A stretch of DNA of 64,000 nt from Halorussus limi (GCF_023238205.1 NZ_CP096662.1:62001-126000), one strand, 5' to 3'; shown: positions 51,489 through 61,251, numbered from the stretch's first letter. Made by a program: numbers and translations. The notes: generated from the sequence alone by a model not told the origin.

Positions 51489-51923
51489 ATGCCGCGGGCA
51501 CTCATCGATACGACAGTCCTCTTTGCCGCCGCATATCGGCGGGATGGATCCCACGATGCCGCGCTTCCCGTGCTCCACGGCATCGACGATGGAACGCTCC
51601 CGGAAGCTGTCGTCCTCGACTACGTGCTCGCGGAAACGCTCAACGGCCTCACGACCCACGCCGGCCACGACGCAGCCGTCGATCTCCTCGATCGAATCGA
51701 AGAAAACGCCCGCTTCCACATTGACTCGCTCACTACCGACGCCCTCGCGACAGGGAAGGCCCTCTTTCGTCAACACGAACCCCTCTCCTTCGTCGACGCC
51801 TGCATTGTCGCGTATATGCAAACCGAAGGGCTCGGTTACCTGTATACGTTTGACGACGATTTTGACGCCATCGAGGATGTCTATCGGCTCGATACAGCAA
51901 CGAATCCCTACGACCCGAACTGA
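51489..51923 (+). CDS. PIN-domain ribonuclease toxin (VapC-like)
   Basis: The 144-residue protein has I-D-T-T-V-L-F at the start, V-L-A-E-T-L-N in the middle and F-V-D-A-C-I-V-A then T-F-D-D-D-F, the acidic PIN residues. VapC toxins cut RNA, often tRNA. It directly follows the AbrB-type gene, giving a complete VapBC-like pair. Confidence 0.88.
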   Translation: MPRALIDTTVLFAAAYRRDGSHDAALPVLHGIDDGTLPEAVVLDYVLAETLNGLTTHAGHDAAVDLLDRIEENARFHIDSLTTDALATGKALFRQHEPLSFVDACIVAYMQTEGLGYLYTFDDDFDAIEDVYRLDTATNPYDPN

Positions 51924-51960
51924 CGCTGGCAGACGCCACGGCTGGCGACGGAGTTCGGTC

Positions 51961-52884
51961 TCAGGATAGTCGCACCTCGTAGTCAGCCGCCAGCTTCTGG
52001 AACTCGTCCCACTCCGGGAGCCGGTCATCGTCGACCTCGCCGTGCGTCTCGAGGTAGCGGAGCAAGGCGTCGATTCCGTCTTCGAGGCCATACTTCGCCG
52101 CCTGCTCTCGGAGGTCCTCATCGTCGACGTCGACGTTGCTGAGCAGGAGGAGACAGTACGAGCGGTGGCGGCTGCCGTCGTCGATTAGCAGCGTGTGACA
52201 ACACAGCTCCGCCGGCGAGACTGCGTCGAGTTCCTCGGAGTAGACGTAGTAGCGGTGGCCGGTGAGCAGGAACTGGAGGTCGAAGGCCGCGAACCGAGCG
52301 AGGCCGGTTTCGTGGAACGCCTCCGCGTCGATCTCCATCTCGGCCTGGAGGAGGAATTCGTCGTAGTCCTCCCAGAGAATCGTGCCCTTCGGGGCAACGG
52401 CTTCGAGGCGATGGCGATGGAGATGGTGTGTGAGTTCACGGGCGAACTCGTGGAGGCGGTCGAAGTCGGCGTTGAACTCGTAGCGGCCGTCGTCCGTCCC
52501 GACGAGCCCACGGTCGCGAAACCGCTTGAGGATGCGGTTGACCGTGTTGCGGTAGTTGTCGCTCCGGTCGGCGATCTCGGAGACGGTTCGCGGCTGGTCG
52601 AGGTAGTACAGCACCTCGAGTGCCTTCCCGGTCAGCAGCTCGGGGAACTCGATGTGGGAGTGCTGGCGGACGAGGTCCCGATAGAGTTCGACGGCGCGAG
52701 CATCCGACGGGACGACTCGTTTTCGCCGGCCATCGCGTTCAGTGTAGACGAGCCCCTTCTCGACGAGGTCGGCGACGGCACGAGAGAGGTAACTCTCGCT
52801 GTGGTCGAGCTTCGTCGCGAGTTCGGAGATCGTGTCGCCGCGGTCGACCGTGGCGAGGGCCTCGAGTTCGATACGCCGGAGCAC
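51961..52884 (-). CDS. Tandem winged-helix regulator
   Basis: This 307-residue protein has two winged helices, residues 5-60 (S-E-L-A-T-K-L-D-H-S-E-S-Y-L-S-R-A-V) and 88-130 (S-E-I-A-D-R-S-D-N-Y-R-N-T-V-N-R-I-L), then an acidic alpha/beta domain of unknown type. It is divergent from 53024. The TTAACCAACA inverted repeat between them, 85 nt from its start, may be its operator. Confidence 0.7.
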   Translation of the reverse strand: MLRRIELEALATVDRGDTISELATKLDHSESYLSRAVADLVEKGLVYTERDGRRKRVVPSDARAVELYRDLVRQHSHIEFPELLTGKALEVLYYLDQPRTVSEIADRSDNYRNTVNRILKRFRDRGLVGTDDGRYEFNADFDRLHEFARELTHHLHRHRLEAVAPKGTILWEDYDEFLLQAEMEIDAEAFHETGLARFAAFDLQFLLTGHRYYVYSEELDAVSPAELCCHTLLIDDGSRHRSYCLLLLSNVDVDDEDLREQAAKYGLEDGIDALLRYLETHGEVDDDRLPEWDEFQKLAADYEVRLS

Positions 52885-52968
52885 GGTGTAACATAGTACG
52901 AAACTTGTATATAAAGAAGTTTCGAGGAGTGTTACAGACAGAGAGGAACAAGAGCTTTCCCCATCGCC

Positions 52969-53009
52969 TTAACCAACAAAACTATGGATAGAGAGTCCGT
53001 GTTGGTTAA
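52969..53009. repeat. Inverted repeat TTAACCAACA-N21-TGTTGGTTAA, copy 4
   Basis: Left arm 52969-52978, right arm 53000-53009, spacer 21 bp. It is 14 nt before the ATG at 53024 and lies in a divergent promoter region. Confidence 0.8.
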
Positions 53010-53023
53010 CACGGAGAGAGTCG

Positions 53024-53350
53024 ATGTCCTACGAACCCCCGACCCCACCGGCGAACCTCCCAACGGAGATCGTCAACACTCTCAACGAAGCCTCATCGGA
53101 GCATCTTCGGGACGTTGCCAGCTACGCCGAGGCGTTGGCCGAATACAAGGAGCGTGAAGCTCGTCTCGAGGAGAAAGAGGCGGACGACGCCGACATCGAG
53201 GAGCGCCCCGATGACCTCCCGGACGACGTGCCAGCGAAGGCGACGATCACGATCAAGGAGATCAACGACAACCGCTACTACTACTGGCAGTGGCGGGAAG
53301 GCGATTCAGTGACGTCGAAGTACAAGGGGCCGGTGAATCCCGACAAGTAG
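53024..53350 (+). CDS. DUF6788-like protein
   Basis: The 108-residue protein ends with A-T-I-T-I-K-E-I-N-D-N-R-Y-Y-Y-W-Q-W-R-E-G-D, the DUF6788 pattern, after an acidic helical N-terminus. The family is common on haloarchaeal plasmids, often near replication genes, as here beside orc1. Function unknown. An inverted repeat lies just before its start. Confidence 0.78.
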   Translation: MSYEPPTPPANLPTEIVNTLNEASSEHLRDVASYAEALAEYKEREARLEEKEADDADIEERPDDLPDDVPAKATITIKEINDNRYYYWQWREGDSVTSKYKGPVNPDK

Positions 53351-53540
53351 ATGAGATTGAACTGTAGTCCGGTGTTCTTTTCAGTACCATTAGAGACGTC
53401 GCAGACGACACCCCCCAGAGTGTGAATGGGTCCGGTCAACCCGGACTGAAACTCGAAGGGAGAGGACATCCACCCCACGTTTCCGTCGTTTCTCCACCGT
53501 TTCCGCATCATCGATGGTACCGACGACAAAGAAATCGTAG

Positions 53541-53736
53541 GACACACCCCCCGTTTTCGAGTTGTAAATGGGAGAGGGAAAAGGGAAAGTACAGTACATC
53601 GACCGGCACGTCAAATCTCTTGGCTCACTCACCCCCCGTTTTCGAGTAGTAACGAGACATTCCGACGAATGACACCCCCCATTTTCGAGTTGTAACGCAC
53701 CGCGCGGGATACGAACACCCCCCGTTTTCGAGAAGT
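53541..53736 (+). other. Origin repeats, left block
   Basis: Four copies of a repeat resembling ACCCCCCGTTTTCGAGTTGT lie at about 53544-53567, 53631-53652, 53672-53695 and 53715-53736, all in the same direction; the last two differ slightly (A for G, AGAAGTAA). Weaker copies may occur near 53405. They fit origin-recognition boxes bound by the adjacent Orc1/Cdc6. Confidence 0.8.
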
Positions 53737-53761
53737 AAGTGTGAGGAGAATACGGGCGAGA

Positions 53762-55261
53762 TTAGTTTTTACTTCGGAACTGCTTCAGCCGTTCGCGGAC
53801 AACCGCTCTGATAGTCGCCTCCTCGTGAGCTAGATCTTCGAACCGGGAATCCTCACGGATCGTCTCCATGATCGTTTCCGGATCCTCGGAGAGGGAGAAA
53901 TACATATGCACTCCTCTGCCTCGCCCCTTGCCCCGACGCTCGAAGTCCAGTACACCGTACGTACTCTGCTCTGTGACGTGATTTACGAACGTCTCGCGGC
54001 TGTACTGGTCCGCATCCATCGTATCGGCAATGAATTGATACGTCTTGAACGCAGGTCCAGCAGGGATCCACTCAGGATGTTCTCTTGCGTAGTGGGCAGT
54101 GGCCGCCACAGCGTAGATGGAGAGTTTCTTTTGAGTGGAGATCCCACTAATATGGCGAAGTTTTCGATTTTCGGTGTATTTTTCCTGAGCATCACGGACA
54201 TCAGTCTCGATAACCGTGTCAGCCCCACGCCGCTCGGCTAATTCACCAGCCCATCTGAGGAGATCAATCGCTTTCCGCGCATCCCCGTGCGTTTGGGAGC
54301 CGAACGCAGCAACAAGCGGAACAACGTCATCTGCAAGTGAGTCTGGCTTGAAGGCGTCCCGCCGGTTGCGGAGAATACTACGGAGTTGGTTCGCATCGTA
54401 ATCATCAAAGAAGATGTCGTCAGGGTTGTAAGAACTCTGTGCGCGGCTGTTGAGGTCCTTCATAAAGTCGGCGTAGTTCGTGATCGTCGTGAGCGAGATG
54501 GGACCATCAAAGTCGGCGAGTTTGCGAGCCCGTGAAAGCTGGTAGATGAGAGAATTGTACTCTGCTTCCTGATACGGCCCCTCGAGCATATCGATCTCAT
54601 CAAGAATGAAGATGACACCGTCATAATACTCTCGCATGAGTTCGTACAGTCGCTCCAGCTTCTGATCCGTTGAGACACCGGTTTGGGGAACACCAGGATC
54701 AACGCCGAGGTCGTCGGCAGCAGCTTTGACTAACCGATAGACAGCCCGATCTGCTGTCTTCGGCCCCTCGCAGTTGATTGAGATGACCCCGAAGGTCTTG
54801 CCTTGGGATTCACACAGTTCGACGATCTGTTTGCAGACCGCATGAATGATGAGCGACTTCCCAGTTCCAGAAGGACCACTCAGAAGCATATCCGGGATCC
54901 CTTCATTCTGGAGGACCGGTTTTAGGTTGTCGACGACACGGCCTAGCTGGTCGTCACGACCGACGATACGGTCCTCGTCGATGATGGTATCTGACCGGAC
55001 GAGGTCTTTGTTCGCGAAGACCCCGCCGGACGACTCGGTTTGGAGCCGATCACGAATTGAGATGCCGCCACCGTCGCCATTAGTTGCATCTTGAGACGAA
55101 TCGGCGGGATCTGATCCGTTTTCGAAGGTCGTTTGTGACGTGCCAGAAGACGCCACCTCCTCATCCGTCGATTCAGGAGTTTCAGGATCAGCAGCAGAAG
55201 ATTGACGATCCTCCTCACCTTCCGGATTATTCGATCCTGCTCTACGTCCCTCTCGTCCCAT
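53762..55261 (-). CDS. orc1/cdc6: Orc1/Cdc6-type replication initiator
   Basis: The 499-residue AAA+ protein has Walker A G-P-S-G-T-G-K-S (about 131-138), Walker B F-I-L-D-E-I-D-M-L and a C-terminal winged helix (Y-G-V-L-D-F-E-R-R-G-K-G-R-G). The first 80 residues are acidic and disordered. It binds the flanking repeats and loads the helicase. A TATA-like box about 25 nt upstream of the ATG suggests a leaderless transcript. Confidence 0.92.
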   Translation of the reverse strand: MGREGRRAGSNNPEGEEDRQSSAADPETPESTDEEVASSGTSQTTFENGSDPADSSQDATNGDGGGISIRDRLQTESSGGVFANKDLVRSDTIIDEDRIVGRDDQLGRVVDNLKPVLQNEGIPDMLLSGPSGTGKSLIIHAVCKQIVELCESQGKTFGVISINCEGPKTADRAVYRLVKAAADDLGVDPGVPQTGVSTDQKLERLYELMREYYDGVIFILDEIDMLEGPYQEAEYNSLIYQLSRARKLADFDGPISLTTITNYADFMKDLNSRAQSSYNPDDIFFDDYDANQLRSILRNRRDAFKPDSLADDVVPLVAAFGSQTHGDARKAIDLLRWAGELAERRGADTVIETDVRDAQEKYTENRKLRHISGISTQKKLSIYAVAATAHYAREHPEWIPAGPAFKTYQFIADTMDADQYSRETFVNHVTEQSTYGVLDFERRGKGRGRGVHMYFSLSEDPETIMETIREDSRFEDLAHEEATIRAVVRERLKQFRSKN

Positions 55262-55391
55262 TATGAACCCCCTCGAACTCTGGGTATAAAAATATGGACC
55301 CTTGTGGAGTTGTAACCGGGCGAAAACAGGCTATCTAACGACTACAGCCCCGTATCCTCTGGATGAGTCAGATACCGTCTTCGGAATCTAT

Positions 55392-55784
55392 CACCCTCCG
55401 TTGTCGAGTTGTAACAGTTCGACGAAGCTCGCTGTCGTCGATCTTCCTCGATGACCCGGACCCCCCGTTTTCGAGTTGTAAGATGTGGGGCGGTAATACA
55501 CCTGGTTCGATGCTCCCACCCTCACGTTGTAAGGAGAAGTGAGTCGAGGTAGGTCTCGGAGCAAAATCCACATAATCCGGATTTTGTGAATGATGCCCAG
55601 GGTGATACAGTGTTTCTCACACTCCCCGTTTTCGAGTAGTAAGCGCCAGAATAGTTGCGAAAGAACGACGCTCGTAGAATCCGTTCACGAGTGAGAGGAA
55701 TGCCGGAATTCGGACATGATTGCTGGGGAAGCCGCGTTGGTGATCTCGAATGTTTCACCCCCTCCCCCCTTTTTCGAGTTGTAA
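55392..55784 (+). other. Origin repeats, right block
   Basis: Copies at about 55392-55414 (diverged), 55460-55481, 55619-55642 and 55757-55784 have the same orientation as the left block. A partial copy is near 55513-55532. Spacing is irregular. Together with the gene they form a plasmid origin. Confidence 0.75.
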
Positions 55785-56121
55785 GTCGCGGGGGAACAGG
55801 CCATCCAAGCCGTTGCGTAACGAGAGGTGAGGTGACTAAAGTTGGTGTAGAGGCGGTGAGACGCAATAATACACGGGATGAGAACCACGAATGCGCTGAA
55901 GTTGTCCTCTACATCCCGAGACATCAATCGTCTAGCTGAGCTAGATGATATATTTTCTATGTCTCTAGTGCGGTTATGGTAAGGCAATGTGTGATATAAA
56001 CTTTCGCATTTCTAGTTCCTAGTTAGAAAATGAGGCACTCAGCCACTCTATCGCGTATATCCGCCACAATCGGCTGTTTTGCAGTCCCTCCTGCTGTTCA
56101 CCCCTCCCCGCCGTCACGAGT

Positions 56122-56148
56122 TTACAACTCGAAAAAGGGGGGAGGGGT
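56122..56148 (-). other. Inverted origin repeat, outer boundary
   Basis: TTACAACTCGAAAAAGGGGG and the bases after it are the same repeat on the opposite strand, some 340 nt beyond the right block. Opposed boxes often mark the edge of a duplex-unwinding region; the stretch 55925-56060 between them is comparatively AT-rich. Confidence 0.65.
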
Positions 56149-56456
56149 CGTCAGGTCCAGTCCGTGATACCGACTATATGTGTTCCGTTGAGTTCTCGTC
56201 GGATGTCGTTCCGATCCCAGTCAATAGGTGCCAGTATGCTCTCGACGGCTCGGACCAACTGCGACTCGTAGTACGACTCGATTTCCTCTTGGCATTCGAT
56301 TCGCCAAGCATCGCGTCGCTAAGCCCTTGATGCCCGAAGCAGGCGACGAGGATCCACTTCAGTGCTCCGACCGAGTTCCCCGTACATATCGGACTACCAT
56401 GAAATCGTGTCTATCAACTCATCTGTCAAATGAAGATGCCCGTAAAATAGTCCGAA
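56149..56456. other. Gene-free stretch beside the origin
   Basis: Several open frames overlap here on both strands, but none shows family similarity. I see no strong signal other than the end of the origin region. Confidence 0.4.
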
Positions 56457-57416
56457 TCAGCTTGCTGATGTCGTCTGGAACGCATTATGCTGGACGACGA
56501 GCGTTGTCCAATACACGTCCCCTTGGTACCGAACCAGATACGTGCCGCTCAGGTCACCTTCACCCTCCTCGTCGAGCCCGTGGGCCTGTTCGTGTCCGCG
56601 AAACCGGTCTGCGAGCGCCACAAGCGCATCAGACGGTGTCTCATCGGGCCCGACAACATACGGTCCATCTGCGATCGTCGTCTCGACGATCTCTCGCTGG
56701 GCGTCTGGAAGGTCCGAAAGTTCGAATGTAAACCGCTCGCGCATCTGTTGGCCGTACTCGGCGGCCGTCGCCACCTGGTCGGCCGTGTAACGATAGGTGT
56801 TTAGCGTCGTGTCGTACGCGTCGTCGACGACCCATTCGGCTTCAGCCCCGTCGTCCCAGGTGATATACGAGTACTCCGACTCGGGGACGAGGACGGATTG
56901 TTCGCGTTCGGCGTCCGTATAGAGGAACGTCGTCCCGATTCCCACCGGATCACCATCGGCGAGCCCGTGGGCGGCAAATTCTTCTTGATCAGCTTCGGGG
57001 AGAGCAGCGAACTGGATCGCCTCTGACTCGGTCACCGTGCCGGTGACGATATCCACCTTCACGGAGTACCTGGTAGACGGCGTTTCCTCGATCACCTCGT
57101 ATGCCAACTCGTAGACGTCGTCTTGGTAGGCGATGTGTTGCTGTTCGGGGAGTGGCGGCCGTGTCGCCTTCGTTGTCGCGCCACCGTCGAGAATCCGATC
57201 GAACAGTTGCGCCGTTTCGTCGTTGCCTTCAGCGGGGCGGACTGTATAGAGGACCTTCGTTGGGAGTTTCGCGTCGGCAATCGGTGTCAGTTCGAGGCGT
57301 GCTGTAGGGGCCTCTGCAGCGGCGTTGCTTCCCCCCAACCCACCGGGGCTGGTACAGCCAGCGATTACTGCGGGGAGGGACGTGGCGGCGGTCGCGAGGA
57401 GGGCACGGCGGCGCAT
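56457..57416 (-). CDS. Predicted lipoprotein
   Basis: The 319-residue protein begins M-R-R-R-A-L-L-A-T-A-A-T-S-L-P-A-V-I-A-G-C, with a twin-arginine start and a lipobox ending at C21, so it is probably exported by Tat and lipid-anchored. The mature part is acidic and has no domain I know. An inverted repeat of the TTAACCAACA family lies 90 nt upstream. Confidence 0.8.
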   Translation of the reverse strand: MRRRALLATAATSLPAVIAGCTSPGGLGGSNAAAEAPTARLELTPIADAKLPTKVLYTVRPAEGNDETAQLFDRILDGGATTKATRPPLPEQQHIAYQDDVYELAYEVIEETPSTRYSVKVDIVTGTVTESEAIQFAALPEADQEEFAAHGLADGDPVGIGTTFLYTDAEREQSVLVPESEYSYITWDDGAEAEWVVDDAYDTTLNTYRYTADQVATAAEYGQQMRERFTFELSDLPDAQREIVETTIADGPYVVGPDETPSDALVALADRFRGHEQAHGLDEEGEGDLSGTYLVRYQGDVYWTTLVVQHNAFQTTSAS

Positions 57417-57505
57417 AGTCGTGATTCCTCGGAGACGCTCGAAAAGCCTTGTGTCGGACGGACAAAGACAGCCAAAGCTTCGGAAACAGTAGAGTGGGTG
57501 AATTA

Positions 57506-57546
57506 TTAACCAACAAAATCTGTTTCTGATTCGAATTGTTGGTTAA
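57506..57546. repeat. Inverted repeat TTAACCAACA-N21-TGTTGGTTAA, copy 5
   Basis: Left arm 57506-57515, right arm 57537-57546, spacer 21 bp. It lies upstream of the lipoprotein gene on the other strand. Confidence 0.8.
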
Positions 57547-58185
57547 CACACCGTACGTGTCTACTACCGAGTTTGGACTGTGAACGAGTGTCCTCTTAGG
57601 ATATCGATAGGATGAATTGTAGTGCTGTCTCTCTTATATCGAAATCCCGTCGGGCAATTTTGAGTGGGATTAACGCCTTGAATTCGCCGGAATCGGGGTT
57701 TCTTTCGGTGTGGTCCGAGAGAGCGCAGCCATCCAGCGAGGCGTTCTTGACACAGAGCCATTCGTGGCTCACATCGGTACTCCCCGAATTTCACCCGCTT
57801 ACCCCGTGGTCGAGCAATTTTAGCGAAATAGTGGTGAGTCGGCAGCTCGTCGAGGTACTTTCTACGCTCTCAAATCGGCCCGACGAGATTCTTCTGCAAT
57901 TTGAGGCCGTTATTTCGCCTTGCATATCGCGGGTTTCGTCCAAAGAAAGAGGCGATATGCAGTGTGCGAAGGTCGCCGGCTCTCTTAGGCCGAGGGGCCA
58001 TCTCTGGGGTCCTGCTTTCCGAAATGTATCAGCTTGAGAGCACAGTATCGTCTACTGAGTCACCGGAACGTTCGTCGTCCCAACGACCAGCCTGAGGTAT
58101 CAGGTTTGCCTCCTCGAGAGCCCTGTCTGTGAGTCCGTCTCATGGAGCCCTGATGTTGATGACCGCGGCGCGCATCCTGTAGGAT
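57547..58185. other. Gene-poor stretch with a second type of inverted repeat
   Basis: An open frame at 57612-58037 has no family match, and its composition is not clearly haloarchaeal coding sequence. TGCATATCGC (57921-57930) and GCGATATGCA (57952-57961) form a perfect 10-bp inverted repeat with a 21-bp spacer, the same geometry as the TTAACCAACA repeats. I otherwise see no gene. Confidence 0.5.
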
Positions 58186-58539
58186 ATGGACTGTCCTGCG
58201 TGCGGTGGCCCGGTCACGCTCGAGGTCGGGCCGGACCGACCGCCGTCGACGTCACTGTCCAATGCGGTTCTCGATGCTGCTGAAGACGAGCGTCTCGACG
58301 TCGTCCGGACGTGCTGGGACTGTGGGTGGCAAGAGGAGCATCGGCTCCGCGTCGAGGCAATCGATACGACCGCCGGCGATGCGGACGCGATCGAGCGAGC
58401 CCGCCTTCTGGAGAAGATCACCGATGAACTCGCGGCTATCGAGGCTCTCGGGACGCTGGAGGACACGCTCACGGAGGTTCGTCGACAGCGACGGCTGAAG
58501 CCAGCCGTGGAAGACACGAACGAGAACGCGACGGAGTAA
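58186..58539 (+). CDS. Zinc-ribbon accessory protein
   Basis: This 117-residue protein starts M-D-C-P-A-C-G-G-P-V and has C-W-D-C-G-W near residue 43, one zinc ribbon, followed by a helical acidic tail. The next gene starts 2 nt after its stop. Function unknown. Confidence 0.75.
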   Translation: MDCPACGGPVTLEVGPDRPPSTSLSNAVLDAAEDERLDVVRTCWDCGWQEEHRLRVEAIDTTAGDADAIERARLLEKITDELAAIEALGTLEDTLTEVRRQRRLKPAVEDTNENATE

Positions 58540-58541
58540 GT

Positions 58542-58874
58542 ATGATGACCGACGCTGAGCCTCTCTATGACGTTCGTAAGCGAACCGACAACCCTGCGCA
58601 CCCATCGGTCGATGACGTCGTCGACTCCGTCCTCGAGCGAGCAGAGCACCCACGAGCGGATCACCAAGACGCTCACCTGGACGAAGCGTTGGCGACTGTC
58701 GTCGACAGATATGGCTCAGAGACTGTCCGGACCATTATCCAGCGCGTGCTCGTCGACGACGAGCCGTTTCGAACTGCTACGGTGGACCTCGACGTCGACA
58801 ACATCGACGGCGTTCGAATCGGGACAGCAGCCACCCGGTTCCTGGCAGAGCTGCCCGCACAGCGTGACGATTGA
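58542..58874 (+). CDS. Small acidic accessory protein
   Basis: The 110-residue protein is acidic with helices (V-D-D-V-V-D-S-V-L-E-R-A) and a C-terminal T-A-A-T-R-F-L-A-E-L. It is coupled to the zinc-ribbon gene. ATG 58545 is an alternative start. No known domain. Confidence 0.65.
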   Translation: MMTDAEPLYDVRKRTDNPAHPSVDDVVDSVLERAEHPRADHQDAHLDEALATVVDRYGSETVRTIIQRVLVDDEPFRTATVDLDVDNIDGVRIGTAATRFLAELPAQRDD

Positions 58875-58965
58875 GTTCGACGCCTCCGATTCCTGACGCT
58901 CAGAGCGTGTGCTCTGCGCAAGCCCCGAAACCGTTACGAGCGTCTGTCCGAAACGTACGCATCGT

Positions 58966-59445
58966 ATGGACCCAAGCGACGAGCTGCAGCGAGTTCATTT
59001 TCACTCGCCGGCGTCTCTCGTCGAGCGCCTCGACGCCATTGCGGAGGTCTACGACACGAACCGATCAGACCTGCTCGTCGAGGCTCTCCGCGAGTATCTC
59101 GACAAGACCGCGGACAGTGAACCGTTCCAGGAGCTCGTCGCGACGACATACTACGACGACCAGCTCGACTTCGAGACGGTCACGCAGCTGGTCGGCGCCG
59201 AGCCCGCTCAGCGGTTCCGCCTCCTCAAAGCGGTTCTCGAGGACGAGCCACTCGATCTCGCTGCCCCTGACGACGTCGACGTCTACGATGGCGACGCGAC
59301 GGCGGTTGACGCCGAGGTCCGGCGGCTGTACGAGCAGTATCAGGCGGCCGAGACCGACGCCGAGCGTCGCAAGATTGCCCTCAAGATGGGGGCCTTCGAC
59401 GGCCGGCGGCACGCGGAGATCTACGCTGCACTCCAGGACGAGTAA
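58966..59445 (+). CDS. CopG/ribbon-helix-helix regulator
   Basis: The 159-residue protein has an N-terminal ribbon-helix-helix (L-Q-R-V-H-F-H-S-P-A-S-L-V-E-R-L, then T-N-R-S-D-L-L-V-E-A-L-R-E-Y-L) and a C-terminal module L-Y-E-Q-Y-Q-A-A-E-T-D-A-E-R shared with 3063-3233. It should bind DNA as a dimer. ATG 58966 was chosen for the RHH start. Confidence 0.8.
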   Translation: MDPSDELQRVHFHSPASLVERLDAIAEVYDTNRSDLLVEALREYLDKTADSEPFQELVATTYYDDQLDFETVTQLVGAEPAQRFRLLKAVLEDEPLDLAAPDDVDVYDGDATAVDAEVRRLYEQYQAAETDAERRKIALKMGAFDGRRHAEIYAALQDE

Positions 59446-59708
59446 CGAGTTTTTGCCATATCAGCGACGGAGTCCTGCGTGACTGGCCGGCTCATCGACA
59501 CTAGAGGAATCTCGACAGCTAACTCCCTTTGCCATCAGGGTCACGTCCGTCGAGTTTGCTCGCGAGATACTGCTCCCTGCTCGCGTGGTATCAGAGCGAG
59601 CTATTAGAAAGCCACCGGCCGCCTCGCTCTTTCTGAGTCCGCTAGGGCGATGAATGGTTCACCGAGCGACGTGGCCGGCTGGACGGGTGTGTACGTACCA
59701 GCTCGCGC

Positions 59709-60108
59709 CGCTCGCCGCTGCCGCCCTCCGCGTCGCTCGCGACCGACCATTCCGGGCGGTCTGCCTGCAGTAGCGGGCGGACTGCCGGGCTAAAGTGGAT
59801 GTGCCCTCGACGCCAGCGCTTCACCCGTTCGGGTCCTGCGGACCTCGGCACAGCCGACCGCGACGGACGTGGTTGCGTCGCGGCGAACGGGGAATGCGCT
59901 GGCAGCTCGCTCCGGGCGGGTCGGCGCGCGGCGCTGGTTGTGGTCCCTCCGTGCGGGCGCGCTCTCGCTCGCGCCCGGTAGGGCGCTCGCGAAGGCGCGA
60001 GCGAGAGCGCGCAGACGGCTCTGTCGGTCGTGACGTCGGGGAAATCCCCGTGCTGGAACACGGGGGTGTCGGGCGCTGTAGTGAGCGCCTTCAGGTGCTA
60101 GCACACCA
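59709..60108 (+). promoter_or_regulatory. Cassette B: conserved structured GC-rich leader
   Basis: Homologous to 6206-6679. It has the 50-nt block (59709-59758), the 23-nt block (59909-59931), a 19-bp inverted repeat (59957-59975 with 59994-60012, 18-nt loop) and three hairpins before the ATG: 60046-60065, 60072-60089 and 60094-60107. Several stem pairs differ from cassette A on both strands of the stem. The long inverted repeat ends about 96 nt before the ATG in both copies. Confidence 0.75.
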
Positions 60109-61188
60109 ATGTCGAGTAACAACGCGAGCGAAAAGACGGTTTCGGACGTACAGAGTACGACCACCGAAGAACGCGGTCACGAGCCGACGGTCGAACACGA
60201 GCCGTCAGGACGATCCACCTGTCCTGAGTGTGAGGGCCAGGTGATCACCGAAGACGAGCAGTCGTTCTGCACGGACTGCGGGCTGATCGTCGCCGACGAG
60301 TGGGTCGACCTGAGCCCGACGCTGAACGACCTGGGCCTGGTCGGAAACGCCGACCAGAGCATCGAGACGGTGGACCCGCTGCGGACGGACAAGGGCCTGC
60401 ACACGAAAATCGGGAGGAACACCGACGGTCACGGCAATCCCCTCAGTAACGAGCAGTGGGAGAAGGTCCAGCGCCTCCGGAAGTGGCACAAGCGGATGCA
60501 GTTCGGCGAGAAGCGCAAGCGGACGAAGCGGCTCAACGAGGGGCTCCGGGACGTCGAGATGATCGGCGGTAACCTGGACCTACCAGACCACGTCGTCAAG
60601 ATGGCGGCACAGTTCCTCCGGAGCGCCTCGGAAGCGCGGCTGCCGGGCGGCCGGATGGCCTGGGAGGCACTCGCCGGCGGCGCCGTCCTCCTAGCCGCAC
60701 GGGCCTCATCGGTCGACCGGGACGACATCGACATTGCGGTCGCGACGCACACCAAAGCGCCCCACGAGCGGGTGTGCGCTGCGGCGCGGAAGATCCGGTG
60801 CGAATGCGGGTTCGACGCACCACTCATCAGGCCCAACGCCGTGATGAGGGTCGTCGACGCGCTCGATGACGACGCCATCCCCGGGGCGCGAGCCGTGCGG
60901 ACGTGGCGGCTGGCCCAACACCTGATGAAACTCGGCGACCAGGTGCCGGTCGGGCCGGGAACGCCACGGTGCACCGTCGCGGCGTCGGCGCTGTACGCGG
61001 CGGATCGCCTGCTCTCGCGCAAGCACCTCACCCAGGAGCAGGTCGCCGCGGCGGCGAGCACGATCGTGCCAACGTCCCGAAACCGGATCGCGCGGTACAG
61101 TCGGGAGCTTGTCGACGCCTACGAAGCCGAACACGGCACCGACGACCCGGGTGTCGGCCTCGAGGAGGAACGGGACACCCTGCGCTGA
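60109..61188 (+). CDS. Divergent TFB-like protein
   Basis: The 359-residue protein has the TFB zinc ribbon (C-P-E-C-E-G ... C-T-D-C-G-L-I-V, about 38-60) after an acidic N-terminal extension, and two cyclin-like repeats that are divergent (W-E-A-L-A-G-G-A-V-L-L-A-A-R-A). It could select special promoters or act as a modified TFB. The first codons (M-S-S-N-N) match the start of the cassette A protein (M-S-S-K-N), as the leader homology runs into them. Confidence 0.85.
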   Translation: MSSNNASEKTVSDVQSTTTEERGHEPTVEHEPSGRSTCPECEGQVITEDEQSFCTDCGLIVADEWVDLSPTLNDLGLVGNADQSIETVDPLRTDKGLHTKIGRNTDGHGNPLSNEQWEKVQRLRKWHKRMQFGEKRKRTKRLNEGLRDVEMIGGNLDLPDHVVKMAAQFLRSASEARLPGGRMAWEALAGGAVLLAARASSVDRDDIDIAVATHTKAPHERVCAAARKIRCECGFDAPLIRPNAVMRVVDALDDDAIPGARAVRTWRLAQHLMKLGDQVPVGPGTPRCTVAASALYAADRLLSRKHLTQEQVAAAASTIVPTSRNRIARYSRELVDAYEAEHGTDDPGVGLEEERDTLR

Positions 61189-61251
61189 GCGGGGCGCTCC
61201 CCCGTTTTCAGTGGCGACCTCCGCCCGTGGACGCCCCGCCGCCCCACCCAC

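Noticed and set aside
53541-53736. Origin repeats read as a CRISPR array
   Set aside because: Spacers are of irregular length, repeats vary, no cas gene is present and the copies flank orc1.
57612-58037. Open frame of 141 codons
   Set aside because: No family similarity, non-acidic composition and antisense frames of equal quality; kept as gene-poor.
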